64,000 bases of DNA from the NCBI GenBank assembly GCA_038501785.1, contig JBAMJR010000186.1, positions 498,501-562,500 of the forward strand, read 5' to 3'. The stretch comes from Myoxocephalus aenaeus (taxonomy: Eukaryota; Chordata; Actinopteri; Perciformes; Cottidae). This document shows positions 37,597 through 50,601 of the stretch, piece after piece; position 1 is the stretch's first letter, and each line of letters opens with the position of its first letter. A program made the position numbers and the translations under genes. The notes beneath the pieces were generated by a model, which ran no database searches, was not told the DNA's origin, and saw only the letters and a program-made list of their open reading frames with translations.

Positions 37597-38293
37597 GTGT
37601 GATTCCACTCGCCACGAATCCAGTAATGTACGTTTGATGACGTATTTAAGTGTAAAAGTATGAGGAAGTGAAACTAAAGCTATTTAGATAACCCACCCAA
37701 CCATGAAGAGAGATTTAGACCCCCTCAAACTACAACAAAAGTACACACATAATTCACGAGAGGACAGTTGTTGTATCCTGCTTGGATATATTAAGAAACT
37801 TTAAATAAAACAGTTCCTAGAAAAGTGTGCAGGTCTTCGACGGGTTCGTCTCCCTCTCCTCTTCTAAAAATTGTTCAATTACACTCAATTGTCCCTCCTG
37901 GCTCCCTGACAGTCAAGATGGCGGAGAAGAGAACAAAAAACAGGGATTCATTCATCTCGTATCGTGCCTACACTTAGTGGGCCGTAAACATATTGAGTAT
38001 GGAATTAATCTGCAGATGCTCCGGTTCAATATGGGACCAAACAATTCTATGGATGTCAGTTTTCGAGTCACAATAAAGGCCAAAATGTGGCCTGCAGCAC
38101 ACTAAGCACGGCTGGCTTTTAGCCTGAGTTGATTTCCAGAAATGCTTTTTGCTCCTGAAAGAGTAGTCAAGAGGAGTGAGGAGTCAGGAAGTCAACGACA
38201 GTATAAAACAATCAGTGAAATGTGTTTTAAAACATGTATTGTGAATCACTGCAACCACGAGAGGTGTGCAAGATAAGCCGTGGACAGACAGGA

Positions 38294-38324
<31 letters not shown>

Positions 38325-38719
38325 CTCACACTTGCCACTTTTGGCCACATCGGCCGCCGGTCTGCAAAAGGTTACTTCACTTTTAAACTCTAAACTCACT
38401 CATTTAAAGAGTACATGATATGGAAACACACACACACACACACACGTTTCCGTCACTGAGCCCTCGAGCACGTCTGTAAATGTGTCACTGTGTTCCCGGT
38501 AATGGCTCCAATATAGGACCCGGTCAATAATCGCTCCATATACGTACAAATCCATGCAGCCCATTAGTGATGTACACAGAGGTGGGTAAAAGTGAACTCA
38601 CCACAGGGGGCTTCCATATTGCATAAGCTATAGGAGGAGTGAGTGTTTGAGTGGACGAAATGCTTCGGGGTTGATGGATAGCAACCGACGCAGAGAAAGT
38701 CGACCTTTTCGGCGACTCC

Positions 38720-38751
<32 letters not shown>

Positions 38752-38889
38752 GACCACATGTCGCATCTACGGGGCTTGTCAGTACACATATCACTTAATG
38801 ATAAGCTCCATAGTGAAGGTGAAAATATGGGTTCGGAGGTTGAGAAGAAACTCTCTTATTTCAGCTGAACGCCAGTTCTTTCTCTTTTG

Positions 38890-38942
<53 letters not shown>

Positions 38943-39095
38943 CCCCGCTGTGTGTGACGCTGAGAGCCCCTGACAGCCATATAAATAATCTATATATTCA
39001 GACTCCCCGCTGTTGCTCGCATTTTCACCAAAATCTCCTTTGAGCGACCTTCCATCGAGTGTCACGCCCCCAACGTCCACATGGCAACACGCTTC

Positions 39096-39130
<35 letters not shown>

Positions 39131-39880
39131 CACGCCACCGGCCGTCAGATGACTTGTGATGGATGAGCGTCGTGGAAGAAGACGTAAACGCGGGAGGGTT
39201 TTTATTCACCGAGCAGGCGATAAAAGCGAAAGAACCCACTCCTAAAGGGCGAACGCTGAATCAAAGGTCACGGCGTGACGGTAGGGAACAAGGGAACGAC
39301 TGTTTGGTGAAACGATGTCGATAAAAGTCCTCTGCGTTTTGCATCTTTGCATCTTTGCATCTGTGACATTTTCACAAACGCCTCTCTGTAATAGCGAGAA
39401 GCAAAACGGCGATGGTTTTCGTTTTGCCGTGAGTGCCTCTCCCCTGAAGGTGGCGTGAATAGTTTACGGTCGGAACTAAAAGCGGCAGGACAGAAAAACA
39501 TCGCTGACACCTTCCGCAATCGATTCTTGCAGGCGGATCAATCGAGCTGTCAATCCAAATGCAGTTCGCTGCTTCCTTTCTCGCGTCGCACAGTTTAGGT
39601 TCACAGACGATGGAGATTGAAGAAGGAATGAATAGATGACAGATCTATTCATTTTACAGCGCCTCCAGGTCGTAGTGGATTTGTATAAACGCGTCCCACA
39701 AAATGTGATCAAAGATACATAAGATTATGCGGCCCAGGGCGCCATGTACCGGTGCTTTGTCACGCCGCTTGGCGTCTGATACAGATGCATGAGGCACCTT
39801 TTACCGCCTGGATGAGACACAACAGGCGTTCACAGAACTGTCTTTAGTAGACGCTCAGAGAAAAAGTGACATATAAAGAC
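37597..39880. other. Gene-free stretch with short CA/TG arrays
   Basis: CA or TG arrays at about 38,294-38,322, 38,426-38,444, 38,722-38,748, 38,898-38,941 and 39,101-39,128. No exon recognised. CAAGATGGCGGAG at 37,913 may belong to a dispersed repeat. Confidence 0.45.
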
Positions 39881-41075
39881 CTAAAAAGACCAACAGGGTT
39901 AGTTACATTAGTGATGCTTGTGATGTGTTAAACCTGCATTATCTCCACTGGCCACCAGGGGGCGACTCCCCTGGTTGTATAGAAGTCTATGCTTCATGTG
40001 TTAAAGCTGCATTCTCTCTTCTGACCACCAGGGGGTGACTCCTCTGGTTGTATAGAAGTCTATGCTTCATGTGTTAAAGCTGCATTCTCTCTACTGACCA
40101 CCAGGGGTAGACTCTGGTTGTATAGAAGTATATGCTTCATGTGTTAAAGCTGCATTCTCTCTACTGGCCACCAGTGGGTGACTCCTCTGGTTGTATAGAA
40201 GTATATGCTTCATGTGTTAAAGCTGCATTCTCTCTACTGGCCACCAGGGGACGACTCCTCTGGTTGTATAGAAGTATATGCTTCATGTGTTAAATATGTA
40301 TTCTCTCTACTGGCCACCAGGGGGTGACTCCTCTGGTTGTATAGAAGTCTATGCTTCATGTGTTAAAGCTGCATTCTCTCTACTGGCCACCAGGGGGGCG
40401 ACTCCTCTGGTTGTATAGAAGTATATGCTTCATGTGTTAAAGCTGCATTCTCTCTACTGACCACCAGGGGTAGACTCTGGTTGTATAGAAGTATATGCTT
40501 CATATGTTAAAGCTGCATTCTCTCTACTGGCCACCAGGGGGCGACTCCTCTGGTTGTATAGAAGTATATGCTTCATGTGTTAAAGCTGCATTCTCTCTTC
40601 TGACCACCAGGGGGTGACTCCTCTGGTTGTATAGAAGTCTATATAAATGACTCTACTTCTCTCTTGATGTATTCCCTCAGTAAACATTGTAAACATGAGT
40701 TTATGTCTCAATCTCTAGTTTCAAGTCTTCTTCAATACAGCATGATGTTCATTTAGTAAATTATGGTCATTAAGAGTCAGACAGACCATAAAGCAGGGGA
40801 CGCTTTAGGGGCGGGTCTACTTTGTGAGTGACAGGTCGTTACCAGAGCGTTGTCCAGTCTGGGAGTTGTCTGTGTTTTCGACTCACAACATTTTGGTTGC
40901 CTCGAAAAGTCTTATTCGGCGTTCGGTTGTACTTAGCTCCACCCTCTCGTGTCACTTCTGGTTGCGAAAAAAAACAAGATGGCGACGGCCAAAATGCTGA
41001 ACTCGAGGCTTCAAAACATCAGTTCCCAAACCAATGGGTGACTACATCCTCTTATTATGTGCAGTCTGTGTAGAA
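39880..41075 (+). repeat. Dispersed teleost repeat, front part tandemly expanded
   Basis: From about 40,640 the sequence continues as CTCTACTTCTCTCTTGATGT, AACATGAGTTTATG, GGGGCGGGTCTAC and AACAAGATGGCGACGGCC to GTGCAGTCTGTG near 41,072. I recognise this order as a widespread fish interspersed repeat with no protein. The 5' part is repeated ten times (separate entry). Confidence 0.5.
39930..40645 (+). repeat. 73-bp minisatellite, 10 units, each with a CTCF-like motif
   Basis: Unit: TTAAAGCTGCATTCTCTCTA, then TGGCCACCAGGGGGCGACTC, then TGGTTGTATAGAAGTCTATG. Motif starts are 39,949, 40,022, 40,095, 40,165, 40,238, 40,311, 40,384, 40,458, 40,528 and 40,601, so spacing is 73 with small indels (70-74). 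Units 1 and 9 carry the best motif; the others differ by one to four bases. All face the same way. CTCF binding is inferred from the consensus only. Confidence 0.9.
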
Positions 41076-41910
41076 ACCACAGCTCTCTGTCAGAATAAAT
41101 CACGTTGTCGTTACTGAATACACCTGACAACAGTTTTTCTCATCTAAGTTGCGATGAAGACCTTCATTCACTTCAAGTAACTGAAACAGCCTGCATCCAA
41201 TCAGAAACCTCGCCCTGATCTCGGACCTCGGACAAGGGAACGCAAAACACTCGTGACTCGGGACGCAGACCTCCAACTTGTTATCCACCAGAACCGATTC
41301 CAACGCTCAAAACTCACGCAGGTTTTAGAGACCTATTACACGCCATGATGTTCCATCAGTTAAAAATAAATGAAATGGAATAAATAAATAAACGTGAACG
41401 AGGTCACCACTAGGTCACCATGTCATGGACTGTTTATTTTTGATCTTGTGTGAACTCAACTTTGAGTTCATTTTGGGGGCAAACTTAGAGGAATGCCTAA
41501 ACAATCCAAAAATAATTTGCAGAGCATCCAGAGTGGAAAAAGCCTCACAAACAGCATTTCCTGCAGACTCTTAACTTTTGCAGGCGCCTTGGACTCTTTA
41601 ACTATTTCAGAGAGTAATTGAAGCTCGGTGATTGGATCCTAATGTTTTCCTCTTCATTGCCACTCGATGAAGGGATGAGGTTATGAGCTGTGGAGAGTCT
41701 CTGTTGTCGGAGCGTTTTAATCACAGGCAGCGTCCGCTAATTATACATCTGTTGGGTGGGAAGAATGAATGGATGTGAGGAGGACGAGCGGAGAGATACA
41801 GGTGGAGAGGAAGAAGAAGAGAGAAGAAGGAAAAGGAATATATTGATCTGAGGACGAAGGTTCCCAAATGTTCAGAAGAAGAAAAGAGCGAGAGGGGGAG
41901 TGCAGATGAA
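41076..41910. other. Gene-free stretch
   Basis: No exon recognised; the right end becomes purine-rich before the GAA array. Confidence 0.45.
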
Positions 41911-42039
41911 GGAAGAAGAAGAAGAAGAAGAAGAAGAAGAAGAAGAAGAAGAAGAAGAAGAAGAAGAAGAAGAAGAAGAAGAAGAAGAAGAAGAAGAAGA
42001 AGAAGAAGAAGAAGAAGAAGAAGAAGAAGAAGAAGAAGA
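41911..42039. repeat. (GAA)n microsatellite, about 43 units
   Basis: Pure GAA/TTC tract of about 129 bases. Open frames of poly-Glu, poly-Ser, poly-Leu or poly-Phe through it are repeat artefacts. Confidence 0.96.
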
Positions 42040-42170
42040 GAACGAGAGAGGAGGAGAGGAGGAGTATAGCTCTCCACTCGAGCAAGCGATGCCTCGTTGC
42101 CATGGCAGCACCGTCTCTCCGGTCTCCGTGGGAACGGCTGAATCCTGTTGCAGCTCGACTTTGCCCCCGG

Positions 42171-42171
<1 letters not shown>

Positions 42172-42219
<48 letters not shown>
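42172..42219. repeat. (GA)n microsatellite
   Basis: About 24 units; a (CT)n tract follows at about 42,343-42,372. Confidence 0.93.
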
Positions 42220-42222
<3 letters not shown>

Positions 42223-42347
42223 GGAAAAAAGGGAGACGAAAAACAGTAACAGAACGGCGAGTTTAGCCCGAGGCGATTGGGCTGACCTGGAAAATGTTGG
42301 GCGTGTGCTTATTCTCTCTCTTTCTTTCACTGTCTCTCTATTATTCC

Positions 42348-42378
<31 letters not shown>

Positions 42379-42477
42379 ACCTTTCCTTGTCAATAGACTT
42401 CTAAGCTGTCAAACAGTTAAAGGTGAATGTGCAGTGGTATTCAAAGCCTTTAATCCATATTCTCTTTCTACCGATGA

Positions 42478-42496
42478 GTGTGTGTGTGCGTGTGTG

Positions 42497-42567
<71 letters not shown>
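42478..42567. repeat. (TG)n microsatellite
   Basis: About 44 units with a few CG steps at the left end. Confidence 0.94.
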
Positions 42568-42568
<1 letters not shown>

Positions 42569-42674
42569 TATGCACATGCATGCATACACACTTCTCTTCT
42601 GTGTTTTCTTTGCCCATGAAAAGAGGTTTGAAATACAGAAGAGAAGTGTATGCATGCATGCATAGACACACACA
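42561..42674. repeat. Imperfect inverted repeat, arms about 45 bp
   Basis: Left arm 42,561-42,605 (TGTGTGTCTATGCACATGCA...CTTCTCTTCTGTG) and right arm 42,630-42,674 (ACAGAAGAGAAGTG...TGCATAGACACACA) pair with a few gaps around a loop of about 24 bases. Confidence 0.8.
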
Positions 42675-42697
42675 CGCGCGCGCGCGCGCGCGCGCGC
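42675..42697. repeat. (CG)n tract inside (CA)n
   Basis: About 11 CG units flanked by CA repeats; alternating purine-pyrimidine, prone to Z-DNA. Confidence 0.9.
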
Positions 42698-42710
42698 ACA
42701 CACACGTGCA

Positions 42711-43727
42711 CGCATTGCTGTGGACACACGCCCACGCCAGCCTGCTTGTTTGTCTGTTTGTGTGTTTATTGGTCCGTTTGGTTCTGACCTGCCTGCAGCC
42801 CATTCACAGGGCATAAGCAGCCCTATTAACGGGCCGACCGGCCAAGAAAACAGATGATCCCCTCCGACAGAGGTCCTATTGTTACCGTCAGCGGAGAACA
42901 ATGCCGCCCTGTGCGCGCGCCACAGTGGTCGATTCACCCCTGCTTTCCAGCCTGCCGGTCACTATACTCTATCAGCCGCGGCCCCGGGGCGCTCAGAAGC
43001 GATATTGTACGTGTAGGATTTGTGGAACATGGTTGATTTATGAGGTTGTTATTGCGTAAGGTGATGACAATGTTCAAAGGATTGACTCCTTGGGATTTTA
43101 TAACTTATTCATAACCGTTACAGCAGTTTAATTGCTTTATGATGGGGGATTGTTGTCGTTCATCAGCTATGACACGTCTTATCTTCGTCTGTGTGACAGG
43201 ATGATGTCTCATGGGGGGAAATGAAAGTGAAATGTACCAGAATATATATATATATAAAGAAATGTGAGACAAAGTTGCTGAAAAAGCCATAATAATGTAT
43301 TACTGGGAGAGCTCACTGTTTGCATTGTAAGGTTTCCCGTGGGTTTAGAAATAGACATTAATTACGAGCACCGAAAACACTCAAAAATAAATAGATTTCT
43401 TGTGTTTACTGTTATTTGTTGAGTCTAATAAAACACTTATGATGATTAGTTGACATGTCACCATTTGGACAAAAGGAAGCATTGATTGTGAGTGAAGACT
43501 CTCTTCTGTTTTATGTGTATTTTTTTGACAATGTCAGTGCAGTGTGTGTGTGTGATTGGTGTGTGATGTGTGTGTAGGCGAGCGGCTACTTTCCCTCTGT
43601 GTGACTCTTCACATCAGCCCCTCATGTTGTCATGTAAATCACAGCGAGGTTACGTGACCACATGATGCTGTGAGTTACGACAAGCCGGCTATTTCACCAC
43701 GTCTGGACTCGGGAAAGAGAGAGACAG

Positions 43728-43761
<34 letters not shown>

Positions 43762-44673
43762 CTGTGGGTGTGTGTATGTCCATACATGACGGCATCGTGG
43801 TGTTTGTGTGTGTGTTTCTGTATGTGAACACACACGTCCATTTTTATCCAACGGATGAAATCACATGTATTCAGTGTGTGTGTGTGTGTGTGTGTGTCTC
43901 TCTCTGTCTGTGTGTATGTGTGCGTGTGTGTGTGTGTGAGATCATCTTATCTGGATGTCACTCGGCACAACCGCATATCACAGCAAATGTTTATCCACTG
44001 TTTTACACCTGTGTGAGATTAAACTCCAAAGGCTAATCTTAATTCCCTTTTAATCTGAGACTATTCCGCAGACGTCACGATTTTGACGTCAGGATTTAAT
44101 ACGCCGCCGATAAATAGCGCCAGCACCGCTAATAGATTACCCAATTCTCTCATGTCAAATCAAATCCCTCAAATACATAAGCTCTGCCTACTTTTTTTTT
44201 TGCTTTCCTATGGTATTAGTTCAAAATGCCTTTCACTGAGTCAGGCAGTGCTGACCTTCTATTGCTAACCATCAAATATCCTCTGTGAGTGTAATAATAC
44301 TCGAGCTGCGGGAGTATTTTACTGCTGCCCTTGCTGTACTATAGTTAGTTTTTACAGCAGCAGGATGGCGGATCATCTTCATCTAAACTAACAACATGAA
44401 ATAAGCCACAGCCACCTGTCTGCTGTAATGAAGGAGCAGGAGACCCAGGCCAGCTGTGAGGCTCATTTTGTGTAGTTTGCCTACGCTGACAACCGGATTG
44501 AGTCTTTTCATGGGATTTGATCACGGCTCTTACACATCTATGTGTTTTAAAACCAGTTGTTGGTCACCATGAGCAGTGGCAGAGATGTCGCAATCTTATG
44601 GAGGATAAAAGATGCCTTGCGTTAGATATTAGCCATTAGTTCAGTTCTAATGCAGAAGTGTGTGTGTGTTGCC

Positions 44674-44720
<47 letters not shown>

Positions 44721-44818
44721 TGTGTCATGCACACACCGCCCACTGTCCCTACGAGGGAGGTGAGCAAGTGTGTGAGCTGGGAGAGTTCAAGTCAGGCCTG
44801 CTCGACTTTTTAACTCAC

Positions 44819-44820
<2 letters not shown>
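42711..44820. other. Gene-free stretch
   Basis: CA/TG arrays at about 43,731-43,760, 43,875-43,897 and 44,676-44,719. No exon recognised. Confidence 0.45.
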
Positions 44821-44857
<37 letters not shown>

Positions 44858-44868
44858 CCATCATCATC
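44821..44868. repeat. (ATC)n microsatellite
   Basis: 16 units, one ACC interruption. Confidence 0.92.
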
Positions 44869-44951
44869 CATCTCCCTGTCTTTCTTTTTTTTCTACCAAC
44901 CTATTTTTCACTCGATGTATTTCTTCATTCCGTGCTCACACACCTACACCT

Positions 44952-44952
<1 letters not shown>

Positions 44953-44982
<30 letters not shown>

Positions 44983-45085
44983 CACACACACACAATAATT
45001 CACGATGAGATTCATTTGAGAAAAAAACATGAATCTCAATCAAAAGAGAGACAGAGGAATAGCAGGGAATCTCATTTATTTGGAC

Positions 45086-45142
<57 letters not shown>
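44953..45142. repeat. Two (CA)n arrays
   Basis: 44,953-44,993 and about 45,090-45,142, separated by non-repetitive DNA and followed by a GA-rich stretch. Confidence 0.9.
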
Positions 45143-45147
<5 letters not shown>

Positions 45148-45851
45148 AAGAAAGAGAGAGAGAAAGAGAGAGAGATCATTTCAGCCTCCATTTTCAAAGT
45201 TGGAATCTGAATGTTTAATCATTCCCAGCTCTTTGCTGAGAAGATGCATGAATCTTTCACAGTGTGGATGAGGGCGGGTGATGGGAAGCCTGGGTAAAAG
45301 CAGGCCAACTCAAAAAGATGGGATACAATCGGCAAGTCCCCACAAACCAACGTGATATCACAGAAATAGTTTAAAGGTTTAAAATGAGACACAAACACCG
45401 CTCTCTCCTGGTTGAACGTCCTGCCTTTGTTTGAATTTTACAGATATCATATCTGCATTTCTATTCTCTGCAAGGAAAAGAAGAAAAAAAAGGTTGCAGC
45501 TTTCATATTCCGGGTGACATTGCCGTGAGCATCAGATCTTTACAGCTGACAGCGTCAAAACAGCTGCCACGATATTTCTCCAACACTCCCAAACAGCTGG
45601 TCCAGGTCCAGTTTAAATACACTTCCATCGCTGCACCGAGAGCTGACATTTTGCAAGAGACACTGAGGATACTTCATAAGGGTCCAATTGAAAAAGACGC
45701 GTGCGTATGTTACACGTACGTGCAAATATGCGCACGCGCTCGTATGCACAGACGTGAATTTATGTACGTTTTATGCAGGAATATATTCATGTTTTGTCTC
45801 ATGCATGCCTGCTTACTCACAATGTGCACACACATCCACTTACTCCAATTG

Positions 45852-45883
<32 letters not shown>

Positions 45884-46959
45884 GCGGTGGCTCCCACACA
45901 CTCGATGTATTGTCCTCAGGGACATAATAGGACATATTGATCGAGTCTGCAGTGGGATATTATTTGCGAATAAATGGACAATGCACCTTCAACGCACACG
46001 CTAGGAAGTACACATAAATGATGTGCAACCTCTATAGAAAGGCCTCTACTCTTTTATTTGTATTTTTGTTACCACTAACAGCTAAATGCTAGTCTGATTA
46101 GCTTCTCTTTTTTCATGTAAAAACTCCTACGACTGTAATGAATCCCCTTCATCACACAACATGAGAACATACTGCATGTCAACATTATAAGCAATAATAT
46201 ACAAATTTGTACCTCCACATCATCCATTTTATACATATAACTCATCAGAGGTACATTATCATGCTTATGTCGTTTATACTCTATGAACAGAGTGGCGTCC
46301 ATTTTCTTTTTTTCTTCTGAGAGACAATTTGTCGGCATGAAAGTGTCCGAGATCGACTCGCGGCGCCGATAGAAGACGTTATTATTATTATTATACTTTT
46401 GTGGTCCTTTAATAACGTTTCAGACGCCGCAGTTATTTTCCCGGTTATTTCGGTCGCACCGTAGGCGCTTTTTGAGGTTTCGTTAGGATGTGCGCCACTA
46501 AAACAAAGCTTCTGTTGCTGCGTTGGCCTTGTTCCTCAGTTGATGAAGAGAGACTGTTGTATTTTAAGCGTTGCTTCCACCTCCTCTGTTCGTCGACTGC
46601 TGCCGGGCGGAAAAGTCCCATGAAAAGTTGCTGTGAACTTTGATGAATCTTTTATCGACTGACATGCCGGCGCGACAAATGAGGCACTCAATTCACATTT
46701 GTGGGGGAAAAAACTCTTCATGAACATAGTATATTTTTTCCTTTTTATCAAGTGCTGCAGGGATGACTTATTCTTGTATGCCGACCCTGAAGTTAGCATC
46801 GCCCTGGTTGCCTCAACAAAGGCCAAAGGCATGTTTCCATGATACCATGATACAAGCTATAATGGTGGATTATCGGCGTGAATACATTTAGTATTATCAT
46901 TTAGCCACTTGTTAGCAACCGCCTTTTTTTTAAAGCTTCAAACTAAACAAGTGATTTGG
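45143..46959. other. Gene-free stretch
   Basis: Contains (CA)n at 45,857-45,883 and (ATT)n near 46,379-46,393. No exon recognised. Confidence 0.45.
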
Positions 46960-47431
46960 AAGTTATGTGTATTGACATATTGAGCCACGCCCCTAAGAGT
47001 TTAATTGGTTAATAACTTCTGAACGCAATGAGATATCAACAAAGTATATATATATCGTTTGATCACATTGAGCCAATGATGATCCACAGAAAGTTTCGTG
47101 AGAAATGGACCTAGCGTGTAGGAGCAGTGAGCAAAAATGTGTTTTTTACAAAATCCAAAATGGCGGAAAATCTAATTAGGTGCATTTGATATTCACGGAT
47201 GAGTTTTGTAGAGCAGTCCCACCCGGACATGTGTGCAAAATGTCAAGTCAATCGGCAAAAGTTTGCAAAAAGCGTGGGCTTTCAACCTAAAGGGGGCGCT
47301 AGAGAAACATTTTCTCAGACTTTTGGCCGACACCCAAATCAGAATATCACTTTCGCCGAGTCGGATGGGTGTGCAAATTTTGAAGAATATAGGTTTAACC
47401 CAAGCACCTCTTTTCCTTGCATAACGGTGGA

Positions 47432-47505
<74 letters not shown>

Positions 47506-47562
47506 CATTAGAATAACAATAGGTCCTCGACTCTGACTACGTCAGTGCTCGGGCCCTAATAA
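46960..47562. repeat. Dispersed teleost repeat ending GCTCGGGCCCTAA, with internal (AAT)n
   Basis: The run from TTGAGCCACGCCCCTAAGAG through AAGGGGGCGCTAGAG to AACAATAGGTCCTCG and GTGCTCGGGCCCTAA resembles an abundant fish repeat, probably a non-autonomous DNA transposon; the matching left end is not seen. The ORF at 47,199-47,504 is not a gene. Confidence 0.5.
47432..47500. repeat. (AAT)n microsatellite
   Basis: About 22 units inside the dispersed repeat. Confidence 0.93.
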
Positions 47563-48126
47563 GAGGGGTTTTACTGACATATTTTATATTGTAGAACAAA
47601 ATGATAAAATCTCTTAAGATTTGTGTCAACCACAGACTTTATTTCAGTCATCTATCAAAAAAAAAAAACATTAAAAAAACTACAATTTTAGGCCATTTTC
47701 TTTTCGTTCTGGCGCCTAATGTCGTGCTAGAAATTGAAACAATTGTAATGTAATGTCATATTTTATTAATACATATATTCTCAAATACACTACATAATAT
47801 GTTTTGAACTCAGCCTGCAGTAGCTTCACATTACAGCGAGTGGAAAAGATAAATCCAGACGATGAACTCAGGAGCCTTTGTACTCCCCTCGTCCCTCCTT
47901 TGTACCGCGGGACACAGTCACACACACTCTGTCTTCCTCTCCTGTTAACATCCACAGAGACAGACAGGCTAGTGCCAATTCATTTGCTCCCATCTCGCCC
48001 GCTCTAACCTTTAGCCCGCCGTCCTCTCTCTCTCTCTCCTCTAATCTCAGTGGGAAGCCCTGGAATTAACCGCCAGTTTCAATCAAGTCCCGCCAGATTC
48101 ACCCTCTTCTGTGGCCAGTGACCTGC

Positions 48127-48193
<67 letters not shown>

Positions 48194-48304
48194 CAATCCT
48201 ACTGTCGCTTAGTAAGAGGTCAGGAGGTGGACATCAGCGTGCGACGATGTTGTCTGTTTCACACACCCTTCTGGCACTAACGAAGGGAAAAATTTGATTT
48301 TAAT

Positions 48305-48347
<43 letters not shown>

Positions 48348-50601
48348 ATGTACACTTGTGTGCAGGCTTGCATACAAGTATGTGTTTATGTGATTTCCCC
48401 TATGTGTGTTTGAGACCACAGCTATCTTTCCCCCCTGGAGATCAATTAAATGATAGGCATGCTTGGAGTCCAGCAGCCTGAGAGATGTATGTGAACTGCC
48501 CTGATACAACACATACAAACAGTTAAAGGGCACTGTACATCTCTCTCTATCTCTCTCACGTTATTAGGTACACCTTGCTGGTTGGACCCGGGTTAACTGC
48601 CTTAACTAGTGGCGTTGATTCAACAAAGGTTCTGGCAACATTTATTTACATTACTGGTTTAGATGTTTTACTGTGTCTCCACAATAAAGGAATATCTAAT
48701 CCAATCTAATCTAATTCACTGTTGTCATAAAAAGGATGGACAACAATACTCAGGTCTGGTGTGGTGTTTAAACAATGCTTTATTGGTACAATGGGGCCAA
48801 AGGTGTGCCAAGAAAACCTCCCCCACACCATCACACCAGCAGGAGTAACCTGAACCGTTGATACAAGAGACTATGGATCCATGATTTCATGTTGATTGCG
48901 CTATATTCTGACCCTAGATTAGTGGTCAGTGCTCCTCTGCGTTTGACCCCCAACAATACAGATGTGCCAAAGTGTGCAAGTGTGCATGGTTTGAACTTCT
49001 CTCCCACGTTCTCAGGAAAGAAATTACGCAAAATGTGTGGCCTCGTAACCATTTGAAGGCTTTATTGCAAACAATCTACAGGGATACGTATAAAGACACG
49101 CTTCCACCTGCTTCACGGTTCCCTTTCGAACCCTCCGTGCGTGATAGATGCCCACATTGGTCAAACTCCGTGGCACCACGGTGCTACTGCAGACGCACGC
49201 GGCTGTGAGATATTTGTAGTCTTCGAGCACAGGACCGGTTAAGCCGGATGTCATCGGTCCACAAAACCCGCTTCTCTGAAGGTTTAACTTCAATCAGGGA
49301 GAGCTGCAGACCTCCTAAAACGCTCAGACAGAAGCCGAGATCTATTGCTTTTACACATCAAAGCTCATCCCACAATTCACTTCACAGAAAAGCATTCAGA
49401 AAAAGAAAAAAAAACTTGCTCCACATTTCTTCACCAAAAAAAATCTGAAGGGGAGGGAGATGAAATGGACCGCTGCAGGGAGGCAGTGACAGTGAATCAG
49501 CCGCGCTTTGAGAGTATTTTATTATCCATTCCGCATACAATAGAACATGGCGCTTTTCTTACGGCGGCGGCGTATTTGCCCGAGATGAGGAGGTAATAGC
49601 TGTGTCAACACCCGCGGTTGCCATGGAGACAGCTGGGTTTCCATAGGCGCCGCGCTCTCTCTTTCCCAGTGACCCAGTTTGTGCCTGCCGTCGCGGCGTT
49701 GAAGCCCTCCAAGAGCTCTCAGCGCTGCGCTCCTCTCTGCCTTGAATCCAGACGATTTATGCACGATTTGAATGAGATCTGTGTCTGTGGAGGAAACCAG
49801 GACATTTTGGGCAGCGCCATTCGGTTGAGTGCGTTTGTGCCTTTTCCCGCTTGACTGGAAGAAGAGCACACTGGGAGTAAAAGCGCAGTAGAAACCTTGT
49901 TTCAATCGGGCAAGGTGAACTAGTAAAGGTATATAAAAAAAAAAAAAACGTTAAAAACCGAATCACCTTCACGGAAAAAGAAACGATTGCTTTTGACTAT
50001 TTCTACCCACCCCACTTCAAATTCGAAGGTGATTTCCTCTTTCTCTGTCCTCGAGGTCACTTCAGATATTTGAGAGCGAACAAAACGACGAGCAAAGATG
50101 AAAGAATGTCTGCGTTGCTTTGCGTTCAATGGTCTAGTTCAGGGAACTGAAGTGCTGAAATGATATAATTTGCAGCCAAAGTCCTGCTGAATTCCAACTG
50201 ATTTTCAGGGGACAAAGTGGATCAATAACCAATGAGCGACAACATAATTAGGTAATGTGATACATTACAAATTGTATATATTTAGGCCGTGACTGACTCG
50301 ACATGATGTGGAGTATTATTTTAGATTTGATGTAATTAAGTCTCATGCTGGATTTTAGATTCGTGAAGGAAACTTAGGATCAAATTAGAATGTATTTTCC
50401 AAGCTGATTTTACTGCATTAAACTCTGCGACTTATAAGTATATTGCCAGGTGTGTGGTTTGATCTTCCAGCCCCTTGTGTGTGGACTTGGGCTCGGACCT
50501 GGAGGTGAAATTACGCTTTAATAAAAAGGTGAATGGCAAAACCATAAAGGTGTGGTTTTGAAATGAACCAAAATATAAGGATTAGAACTTCTTGTCCTGT
50601 T
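47563..50601. other. Gene-free stretch
   Basis: (CA)n at 48,132-48,192 and (TG)n at 48,307-48,345. A fragment starting TTATTAGGTACACCTTGCTG (48,561) and a TAATCCAATCTAATCTAAT tail (about 48,695) look like pieces of common fish repeats. No exon recognised. Confidence 0.45.

Noticed and set aside
39930..40645. CRISPR-like array of regular repeats
   Set aside because: The units are contiguous and wholly similar, with no unique spacers, and the genome is eukaryotic.
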